64,000 bases of DNA from Porites lobata (Eukaryota > Cnidaria > Anthozoa > Scleractinia > Poritidae). Location: positions 346,001-410,000 of the forward strand of contig CALNXK010000179.1 in NCBI GenBank assembly GCA_942486035.1, in the 5' to 3' direction. Numbering within the stretch: position 1 is the stretch's first letter; the number at the start of each line of letters is the position of its first letter. The notes below the pieces were generated by a model that saw only the letters and a program-made list of their open reading frames with translations, was not told the origin of the DNA and made no database searches. This document shows, piece by piece, positions 12,901 to 24,900 of the stretch. Both the position numbers and the translations under genes were made by a program.

Positions 12901-15900
12901 TGTTGCAGTCCTTCTACATCTTCTGAATTCCGCCCCACATCTCCCAGGTTGTGTTCTGTTGCGTCACGAAGCTGGCTTATCCATGCTGTCGCCTAAGAAA
13001 CAGTGAGATTAATACCTTACCATCATTTCTGCACCTTTGGCCGTATGGTCCCACTAAAACGAGCAAAAATGGATGCTTCCGAAAAACCCCAGGGAGACCA
13101 CTATTAGTGCAGTGTATCGCGAAACTGAGCTACTAAAAACCCGGTTATCATTTACTTGGTAATGTGACATAAGTAATAAAGAACAAAGAGAGAAAAGAGT
13201 GGTTAACTCAGCCTTCACAAATTATACAATTTCGCAATCACTTCCCCGCCTGCTATTACCTGTTCAGCATCCCTTTCACTTTGTTTAAGCTGTAGCAGTT
13301 GTTGTAGCTTTATTCTGCGCACATCACATAGTTCGTCTGTGCGCAGCTTTCGTTCCCTGAGTTCGTCCAGTGTAAGCCGGACATGCGCAATACCCTTGCT
13401 GTAGTCTGGAGTAACGTCATCGCCGCGCATGTCAACAACCGGACTAGTCATCAGTTCTTGAGCGGCCAGACCATCTCGCAAAGTTTCCTCTGATGACACA
13501 GCTACAGCTAAAGAAGAAACATGAGATGCAATGGGTTAGGGAAATAACTATTGAGGATCCCCTCCAAGAGCAACCGCTTCACTTACGTTGGGCTGCAGTC
13601 CTGGTATTAAATGTTAAGTGTCAGGTTATCAAGAAGTTCGGGGGGAACAGGGGGTGCGAGCCCGGGAGAAAGGGGGGACAGAAGGGGTACGAGAGGCAGG
13701 GGAGGAAAGAGCGGGAGGTGGAAGTTCTGAAAGGTGGAGAAGCGAACGTCATAGGGGGAATTGCGTGATTGTCCGTCAAAGCAACGTCATTCTACAATCT
13801 AGGGAATACTATTATTGTGTTTTAAAAGGCCAATTCCACGGAAGCCCAAAACAGAGGAGGTCAGGAGAAAACTTTACAATGGCGCGTGCGAGGCAAGTGT
13901 TTCCAAAGTTCTTAACCTTCCATAATTGTTACCGTAATTACCCAAACTTGTGTAGTCATTGACAGACATTTTTGAATTAAAACTCACATTTCCAAGGAAC
14001 TGCCTAATCAGAACGCGCACAGTACGACTCTTGCTGGCTCCGAACGGTGATATCACTTCAACTGTCAATGATAAAATGACTAGACAATTTGAAGTACTCC
14101 GAAAGCAACAGAGCGTTACAACGAGGCGAGAGTCCCTTGCGGCAAGTTGACTAGTTTGTTGCGAGTTGTTGCTATACAAAAAGCCCGTTGTTAACTAAGC
14201 AAAAATGATTGAAATTATTAAAGCCAATTTCTTTTTCCACAGGGTCCAACACTATCATTTCACAACTTATGAAACTTTCGCGCGCACAGGAAATAAGGAC
14301 TTTACTTTAAGTGCTTCCATGGAAATGGTCAAAGTCAAGTCAAAGTCTTACCTTCAGCTTTCTCTTCAAGTGTTTTGAGCATGCTCTCCGCAGTTTCGTA
14401 GTCATACAAGAGAACTGAGTCAGAACATAGCAATTCGAACAAGTCATCTAGGTGGACCGAGCACTGAAACAGAAATAAAATTAAGGACGGAAGTAAATTT
14501 TCAAATAATTCTTCAACCCGCAGTTCTCATAGATGATTTTCATATATTCATAACTTTCATGGGTTTATAACAAACCAATTCAACGACCTGCTTCCAGTTG
14601 GCTTGTTAGCTCAATTGGTAGATCGCTGCACTGATGTCACAGAGGTCAAGAGTTCGAATCCCGAACAAGCCTGAATTTTTTTCAGCCTTTCTTTTCGTAA
14701 CTGCAAAAGTGGCGTGTATAACTGCGATGATCTTCTTTCATACATGTGTAATAAGTACATTTTAGTTTCGACCGTGACGCAGGCAAGTACGTGTAAGTTA
14801 TTCCTGATCATGATCTGATGGGGCAATTCAACCACGTGTTTTGCTGGTAACCGGTCAAGTCGACCGAAAGTCATCTCGCCTGAAACAAAAGTTATGTCGC
14901 CAGACACTTTTTCTTAAGTCGCCCGAAATGCTGAGTTATGTCGCCCGTAAAGTGTATGGAAAATGTCTAGCACTTTAAGCGATACTGAGACGGAACAAGT
15001 GAGATGGATGTGTAATATACATATATCATGTTCTTTACGCGGGGACGAGACGAAACAAGCGGGATGAATATCTCGTTCTTTAAGCCTCGATAAAACGAAA
15101 CAAGTGCGATGAAGATGTTAGGATGTTGTTGAGTATAATAAAATTTCAGGCGACATAACTCAGCATTTTGGGCGCTTTAACAAAATTTCGGGCGAGATGG
15201 CTTTCGGGCGACTTTACCGTAAACCTTTTTGCCTAAAGTGATATTCTTAGCGAAGAAATAGCAGAGCTTGACTCGTTTTGTTTCGTTTAACGACTGGTGA
15301 TAAAAATCTCGAAGACTGAGTGAGATCCTTCTTGACGGTCACAAAAGGGACAATGATCAGTCCGTTAACGGCTTCGAACCAGTCTGTAACAAAAACGTTA
15401 GGCTCTCATCGCCAGAGATCCCAACAGCATACACTTCAAGTGCCTGAACCATTTCAGTAGTTGTCAATGATATTGGCTGAAGACAGTGCTTTCCAATCTA
15501 ATGGCATGAATCCGCTGCCATTTTAAAAAAAATACATCACAAGCAATCACAATGCCATACCTCTCCGGCACTCTTATGAAACCTCAGTGACGTCAGAATG
15601 ATGTCTCTCCTTCTGTTCATACGCATAGCAAAACTGCGACAGCCCCTGTCCAGGAATTCCTTCTGAGTTTTAATATCTTTGGACGCATAATGATTCTCTT
15701 GTAGCATCTTTTTTGCCAGTTCACGGACCTGAGCAAAGTGATTAATCACCTCCTGCAATTGAGAGACATAGTCAATAACATTTAGAATCCAAAGTGAACA
15801 ACCCTGTGAGGCGAACAGTTGAATGTGTAAATGACTAAATTTAGATAGCCACAGTGGGTGTTCAAGCAATGGTGTTTCTGAACAAAACAAGTCAACTGGA

Positions 15901-18900
15901 AGTGACGCCTTTCTCCTGTTCATATGCCTTCAGTTGCCTTCACGCTACCAAATTTGCATTGCTAAGTGTCTTTTCTCTTATAGAGACGATAAGACTGAAA
16001 GCCACTGCCCAAGCAAATACAAAAAAGTCCTCTTCCGGTTCACATGCATGAATCAAAAAGAAAATAAAATAATACTCTGCCCCCGCCCCTTCAAGAAGAA
16101 CAAGGCAGACATCAGCAGTTACTTATTAAGTCTCTGTTGACTCTCACTTGCTTGGCTACAACTTAACAATTCTCCATAAAGCCCTCGCTCTTTTTCCTGC
16201 TGGTCTTAACTGCATTTCACTCATCTCAATAAGGTGGAGTCCTCTGTGACTGTGGTGAGAAATCAGTGGCTATCTGGCTGAAGACTGTTATGCTAAGTTT
16301 GCATACCTCATAAAATTCTCTAAGGGCCATTGGGTTTAATGTAAAATTTCAAATATCGCAGTTTTGCATCCAAAGATCAATAAAGCTAAGCACTGACAAG
16401 TTGGTCGAACTTTACATTTACTTCACAGCCTGTGTACAGACCCACCCCCTCCCCTCAAAAAAATCACAGAAGGGGCATTTTTTCTGAGAGGAGAAGGGTC
16501 TGTACACAGGCTAGTGCTTCGAAATTCATACTACTAATGGGGGTGGGTTGGCCACTTTTTGAAAGGCATATACATTGTACATGATGAGGGCTACAAAAGT
16601 CTCAAATTAAAAAATTAATGCAAATAAAGGTAAATTTACCCTGGCATTTAACTCAAATTCCTCATGTTCTTTTCTTAAAATCTCACAGGTAATGACAGAG
16701 TCACCAATGTCTCTTGATGTTGATAAATAAGCTTCACCTGACCCAAAGACCCAGTCAATCACCTACAAAATAATAAACACAAAGGCATTGTACATGTATG
16801 TATTTCTCCCTTAAGAAGTCTCTGTCACTGACTGGAACAAAGTTCCCTCTTACATTTCCCTAGCCTGGGATCATGCAGGCTCCTTAGTGGGGAAAAATGG
16901 AGAAAATTGTTGTGCGAAGTGCAACCTAGGTATAGGGAGGGAAAGGGGGCATTTCCTCTCTTCTGTTTTTAACGAAAATCATGTTTTTAAAATCTAGATC
17001 CAGATTTCCCAACTGAATGCACCCTTATCCAAACTGAGTACTGAAGTCTGAAAAAGTGACAATGTTTAAAAAAAATCACAATAGCACCATGAAGATGCTT
17101 TACCTTTTTATAGCCAGCTTCAAACTCACGCAAATCCATACACTGTATCAACTCTTTCCATCTCTTTTCCCACATATCAGTCAGCTGATTGCATCTGTGT
17201 GTAAGCTGTGTGACGATTCTCTCAACCTGCTGGAGCTCTTGGCTTGGTGCCAATGCAGGACTTCCTGGGAAATTCTGGCTGGGTGGAACTGGAGGTTCAT
17301 TGGCTTTTATTGAGCTTATCAGATGTTCTCCTCTCTGTATAAGGGGGTTTCCAACACTGTCAAGGACAGCCCTTTTTGCTTTATGCTCTTGAATGAGAGC
17401 ATCTGTCTCTTGAAGGTTCATACCCAGCCGGTGGGTGTCAAGGTGTTGTTCCAGTTCATCAAAGTTTTCATTTACAGAGATGGCATCATCTGAAAGCCTG
17501 TCAATTTCCTACAGTGGAAAGCAAAGGTTTTTCCTCACTGTAATATACATGTACCCACAAAGGGCCACCTCACAATGACTTTGCGCTACTTCATTTTGAA
17601 GACAGGTTACAGAGCTATGTCTATGAAGATATCTCTTTCATGTTTCCTTCAACATTATATGTTATATATATCAATTACAGAACTGAGAAGAAATGTTCAT
17701 CTTGGTGATGAAAAATTAAGGAATGTACATAGTATCTTTGAATTTAGAAAAAATCCAAGAAGAAAGCAACAAATGAGAAAACCCGGCTTATGCAATGGCA
17801 AAAATTCCCCTACCCCACCCACCAGAAACTACAAAATTAAGAAAAATACAGTATCACCATTTTACAAAGACTTCAAAAAATTATTGACACAACAAGAATA
17901 GTGCACCATTTTACAAAGACTTCAAAAAATTCTTGACACAACAAGAATACACTAATACTAACTGAAAACTGACAAATTTTACAATAAAACTACAATATGG
18001 TTACTTCAAGCCTGCTGGCATCACACAAACAGACAAACATCCCTTATGTGACAGGGCAAAATGCAAAAATTTAGCAGTTGCTTGCAGGAGATGGTGCTGA
18101 TGTTCAGTTCAAACCCCCATATCTGCATACAAATAGATCTTTTTACCGATATGGTGGCCAGATTTAAGGAGTATTATGGGATGCCCATGGGGCACTCACT
18201 CAGTATTTACACACGCTTTTTGGGCAAAAAGAGAACTGCAATGCATATTTCTCGGGAAAAAGGCGATCATTATTACATCTGAACACAGCACAATGATCTT
18301 TTTTCCATTTAATACAACCTTTTTCTAGGAAAACCTAAAGAAAAATTGGCCTGAAAAACACGCATAAATATTGAGCGAGTATAATTTATATCGGATCGTG
18401 CTCATGCCACCTGGGCATCCAATAATACTCCTTAAATCTAATTAATTCAATATGGCCACGGTATTGGTATAAAGGTCTATTAGTGCTCCAGGCTGGTCTC
18501 TATACATTTCCTTGGCATACTTGGGATAATTAAATACATGTAATAGATAAAGCATTTTCCCTTAACTAATTCTCAGGGCCTTTTTTCTTGATTATGTATT
18601 GATATTGTCAGCAGAAATTGATGTTGGTCACCCTTGGTACTGGTTAAATTAAGAGCTTTGACTGGGAAAAAATTAAAATGAGATATTTTAGATCGAGTCA
18701 TCTCTTTTCAGAAGTGTACACTTACAAGGGGTGGATGCACATCACAGTTCAATATTATTGTATTACTGACATCACTTAAAGTGCGACTACTATAACTGGG
18801 GCCACTTAGAGGAAGTTGACCGATCAAATTACTGGAAAATAACCATACATTCCAAGAAAGTTGATTGTGAGCCAATCAGAAGCTCATAAAAGAACATTAG

Positions 18901-21900
18901 CTCATTCAAAGCACAAAAATATTGATAGCAAACGTTTTTCAAGAAAGCAAAATGTTTCACCACACAATGCTTTTCTATTCGAAACCTTACATAACACCCC
19001 GTACTTGTTTGGCAAAAGCTGAGTTTTCGTCATCTACCAGTAATTTCTTCACTACAATTAAATTGATATGCTTTGCAATAACATGCAAACTCAAGACGAA
19101 AATATAACTATTAAACGTTTACATTTTTCGCCTCTGTCATTCACTCTAACTGACCTCTCAGGCTTTCAGACTTTTCTTTCAACTTTCTCAACAAAGTTTT
19201 CTTTAGTGGGTTTAAAAGGTCACATCTGTAGGTTGTAATTAGTTGATATCGATCCATGTTGTTTATTTTGTTTCATTCAGTTATTATGACTGACAACTAA
19301 CTTTCTCAGAATGTATTGTTATTTTCCTGTAATCCGATTGGTCAACTTTGTTTAGGTGGCCCTGACTATAGAAGTCGCACTGTAAGTAGTAAATTGCTTA
19401 CCAATCTTGTGTCAATCCATCTGTCATGATTGTATGGTAAGGTACCACCAAGTTCCTGAGTGAGTTGACTGTCTTCAGCAAATTGGTGTAGTTTACTGGA
19501 TGAGGACAACAATGTGGTCTAGAAAACACAAAATGATACAAAATGATTGCTTAGTAACCAAGCAATTATTTAAAGAGAAAAGGCTGGACACCTGGGTTGA
19601 GAAAATTGCACAGATTCTAATCTTTAAACATGGAGAAGTTACATGTAGCCATTATTGCACCCCATAGTGAAGCACTCCTCAACTTTAATTGTCTCTTACC
19701 CACTTGAAATTTCTAATCATTCATTTATTACCTATTTACTGTTTAGTTCTTTAATTGACTGCTTTAAATATTGATTGGTTGATTTTCTTCACTATAAGAG
19801 TTAGAGATGAAGTTTAAAAAAATACTTTTTTAAGTCTACACTGTAAATAAGCTCTTTTTAAATACATCTTATATTTTTTACCTCAAAAACAAAATTTGAT
19901 TGTTCTTTCTTAAGTCCAGATCCTGATCGTCTCTTTTCCCAGAAGGCATCTGGCTTAATAATGTACACTTCATGCACTTTATCAGGAATTGTGTCCTAGA
20001 AAACAAATGACAACACCAACAACAAAAGGTTAACGTTGGTGCTCCATTGAACTGTAAATTATTATTTTCAACATTTCAGTTGATTTCTACCTCATCAATA
20101 ACACAGATTCCATTAGAATCTAAGTGCCATTAATTTAAAAGGTGGATAATGCCTTCTTTAATCCACCATTAAAATGACTTTTAATAAAATGTCCCATCCA
20201 GTTGTCCAGAACAATTAGCTTTCCTTGCTGGGCAAGAAACTTTTTGAGCTTACTAAATTTGCCCAATGCGCAAAGGACCAGGCAAGTCACCCCAAGACAA
20301 AGAAGTAATAGGCCTGCCCAGCAAAATGTGAGAGCCCCAATTCAAGTTTTTGCTCTTTTTTCCCCCGCATCTAACCACTTTTTGTGCACGTTGAAGTGAA
20401 CATTGTAACCCAATAATTCATAACACAAGAAGAGCTAAAACATATACTAATGAAGGCACGGAATTGAAGTCAACTCATTTCAACGACTACAGTCCATAAT
20501 TGCACATGTAAAGAGGTAAGAAGACATAAATGTACAGAAGTGTCAGTTGCATTGCTGGATCTGGAGATACAAGCTCAAAATTTAATACACAAAAAGGAAA
20601 CATTTGCCAACAATGCCAAACTTTTCAGCCACTTGAGCTTCCTGGCAATTTCTTTCTGGATAAAATGACATCACATAACTTGTAGTCCAAAATCATAGCT
20701 AAGATGAGGGTTGAATTTTTTTAATCTTCACGAGTCAGATGAACTTTGATGGCTGAGAGTATTGTTAGTAACTAATCGCAATTGTCTTTTTTATTTGTGA
20801 CAAAAAGATACATCCTTACCACAGAACACTTAACTTATCCTCCAACCAGGTTTTTAGACTGAGTGTTTTCAGGTAAATAGAATTTCTGCTCAGTGATCAT
20901 AGAATGGTAACAAGGTAGAGTTCCACTGCAGAGATGCCAACCTCTGGAGACCTAAAATCGGGAGACTGTCTTTTTTTCACTACCCCCCCCCCTGAAAAAT
21001 TGACCCAGGCCCCAATGGGAATGACTTAGGACATTATATGATGTCTTACACCCTTTTGATGCTAGAAATAATCTTTGTCAATGACTAAATACATGCAAAA
21101 ATGCCCAGAAACCGTACTGCGAATAAGAAAAATTCAAGTTTTGAGCTAAAAATGGGCTAAATCTCAAACTAAGTCTGTTTTATTTTTTACTAAGTATTCA
21201 ATATTTATAGCGGACGTAAAAAGCGGGAGATTTATGTATCAAAAGGGGGGGGAGACGAGGCAAAAAAGCGTAAGTCTCCCGCCAAAAGCAGGAGAGTTGG
21301 TATCACTGCCACTGTATCATACAACTTATCGGAAAATCTTTGAGAGCCAGCTACTAATGATCACTTTGTCAGATTCCTGGCCATTCGGTTCGATCCACTC
21401 ACAAATGGTATGTGCAGGTCGGAAAACTGTAAGAACTAGTTCTGGCCATGACATTTTCCCTGATAGAACCAGTTCTTCCCATATTTAACTGGCCAGTTCT
21501 GATGAAGGAAAGGTGCTTTATTTTGGGCTGGGTTCTTCCCTTCCATAGGTTTGCAGGTTTGGAAGTGTCTCTACAATTTTTCTTAGGGTTAGGGTTAGGG
21601 TTATCTACAGTCCAGAAAAACCACAGTAAATAGGACTTGAAGATTTCAAAAATTAAGGCCAACCTGATCAACCATTTCAACCCACCTGTAATGTTCTAAG
21701 CAAAGGTTTTGCTGACTTCCATGATGAGCCACGAAGATCTATTATGACAGTGACTATCTGACTTCTTCCTTGGTCCCTGAAAAAAAAAGAATAATAACAA
21801 TTAAATCATGTACAGTCAAGTGGCCTCAAATTTCTGAAACTTACATCCCACTTTCAGCCTGAAAAGAAAATACTGCAGGCATAAAAGCCAGTTTTCACGG

Positions 21901-24900
21901 GCGACAGAGTCAGAGTCAGGGTCCTAATCAGAAGGGTAGAACTTTACAATCTAGTGAAGACATCATTCGGATCTTTCTGAGTCTGCTAAAGACTTTGTCG
22001 TTTATGATCAAGTGAAAACTGGGTTGCCGAAAATGAAAGCAGAAGCAGGAGAACGAAACCAATCACAAAGTATGGGAACATGCATTGTGATTAGTTTATC
22101 CTTCTGCTTCTGCTTCCAACTCCGACAATCTGGTTTCACTAGATCATAAGCAGAATGTAAGCGATGGAGTAGCAGCAGAGTTGGAAGAAACTGAAAACGT
22201 TTTAACTCTTCTGACTCTGATTCACTCGCACTTATGACTCCCCTTATGCTGAGTTCGGATTTTTTATTTTCACTCGGTCATAAGTCCTATTATGACTCTG
22301 CTTACGACTCCGTCTTCAACTCTGTCACTAGAAAAAACCAGCCTTAAAGCCAACTAGCATTTTGGCGAGAGAGTGCCCCCCTTCTCCCTTAATTTCACCT
22401 CAAGGTCTCCATGTCTCCATTTGACAGTAACAGTTTGAATGAGGTGGCCATTAGAAGAACCCAGGATATACATTGTATTAGTGAATTTCATACTCAGATG
22501 TGACCTCAATCCTTTTTCCAATTTCTTTACTTTTTGTGTAGCTGTAAATACCCCTAAAGTCAGGGGCACTAATGGAGAGAGGAGGGTAAAAATAATGAGT
22601 GTAGTGTACCATCCGCCTTAGGTTTGCTAGCCTGCACCACATATGGAACTAAACTTCTTTACATCGATCTGTGAAACAGCACCAAAATCCTTGCTCTGGG
22701 CCTCCAGATGTCTACCAGCATTTGAGTACGCACCATGATTGGCCAGTTAAAAAGCCATTGTCACTTTGCCATTAAATAATTGAAAATGCATTTCCAGTAA
22801 TACATTGAGTCCTGGGTCCATTGGGGGTGCAGAACAAGGATATTAGCGCTGCTTCGTAGATGTTAAGAAACTGGTGTTAGATTACATCTGTGAGGCTAAG
22901 GTTTGCCAGTCTAATGTGTACCATTTTGAGTTACCAAGGTACATGTAAAAATATAAGGACCTTGACCTTTACCATTGACCTTAACCAAGAGAAGATCAGA
23001 ATGTATTCTTTCAGAAAATCTCCAGGGCCCTCTCCTCCTGTCCATATTAGGGTGATTTAGCAACAGAACGGGAACGTCTGTTGACGACTGCGCGTGCAAA
23101 TCAAACAATTGGACTGACCAATGGCAGAGCGGCAAATTGGGTACCAGAAGTCGAGTTTAGTCCTTTCTGCACGCTTACCTGTCGTCAAATGACGTTCCCG
23201 TCCTGTTGTTAAATCAGCCTATGACTGGAGGGGGAGGGGGTCTAAAAGACCAATTAAGTTAAAACAAATGTACGACTACATGAAACGTAATTGGAATTTC
23301 AATGGAGGTGTGTGGGGGGCAGGGGTCTCAGAAAAATCCCTCTCAAGGGGGAGATTAATTTGGATATTTTCCGAAACAGCACAATTTCACTTTGAAACTA
23401 CAATCGGCGACAAAATTGTTGAGACATTGTACTTAACTAGGGTAACTTCGGAGAACAAAAGAATCTGCACCCCTCCCCTGTCCCCTCCATTCAAAGTTGG
23501 GGTGTTTGTTGTTTTCTATAGGTAGCTAGAATAAGGGCAAACATTGCACAGAGGGGATGGGGGAGGAAAGCAATATTTCCTCCTTTTGAAGTTAATAAAA
23601 CGTAAAAAAGCCCAGTTTTGGGCAAAGTGTCTCAACTCATTTTGTCGCCGATTGTAGAATATTTTTACTCCAATAATGCAATGCATTTCACAATGATTCA
23701 TTCTTTATAACAAGCAGGTACTTCTCTGTGTTTAACCATTATATCATGAGAATCATTTCAAAACTAAGTTCTCCATAAATAGAGATGTGAAATATTCTGT
23801 TACAATATCCAAGTTTGTCCAAATTTGTTTTATTTTTAATAAGTCAATAAGTCAGGTTGATAAGGAATTTGTGTCATGCCATCCAGTACATTCCTGAACG
23901 TAGAAACTATGCCAAAAAATAATAAACTCAATATTAATGACAATCATAAGTTCACTTTGCTTAGTATATTTGGATAAAATCTTCCTTCCTTAGCCTTTTA
24001 TCCAAAATAAATAGAATCTTCCATGTTTCATGCCGACCATTTTTGATGAAAGGTGATCGAAGAGCTAATTCAAATTGTTCCTAGTACAAAAGAATTCACA
24101 CCGACATTGTTGGTCTGATGACAGGAAATTACCACAAATTTCGACCTCTCACAAAGCCTGCTTGCAAATTTGGAAATGTCCGTTCGTGTTTAATATTACG
24201 CGCCCTGTTAGTTGGCTATGAGAGCTCGAGCTGTTTGTTCATTTCTGTGGTTTCGTTTGCTTAACTCTCAAAAGCAGAAAGGGAATTCTGACAGGAATGA
24301 AATTTCGGGGGCGGAAATTTTATACACTTCTTGCATTAAATCAACAACAGATTAAGGGGTCGATTAAACGTCGCTGAAGTAGTATTAAAATATTATTCAT
24401 ATACCTTGGAACTTGGGTTAGATACGCTAACGTATCTCCGAGTTTATTGACGCTTAAATCTTCGGTTTTTCCAGCAGGTATTGTTAAAATTCTTCGACCT
24501 TGGCGATCTTTACCCCCTGTTATTAGATCAACACACAAATTAAAGCAGTGAATTTAATACATTTAAAACATAAACAGAGAATTTTATGCAACCAAACATA
24601 ACTACAAAATGGAAAGAATTCATCACAGATGCAGAGTTCTACATAAACATATGCGTTGTTGTTCTGAACTTATAATTAAGCTTTCAATTCACATTCTTAA
24701 TTCTGAACTCGTTGTAATTAACTAAAGCCTGAATGAATGCCGCTACACCTTACATTTATTTAAACCACAACATTCCTGTAAGCTTACATTATAACCGAAT
24801 CTTTAAAACATCCATGAAAAGCACCGAATGAAAACTTAAGCTTACCTGAAGTAAAGGCAAGCTTAGCTCGCAGTGCGGGTTCGATTTCAGACGTACGAAT

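Noticed and set aside
14600..14671. Functional tRNA gene
   Set aside because: D, anticodon and T stems have several mismatches and the sequence continues into a SINE tail.
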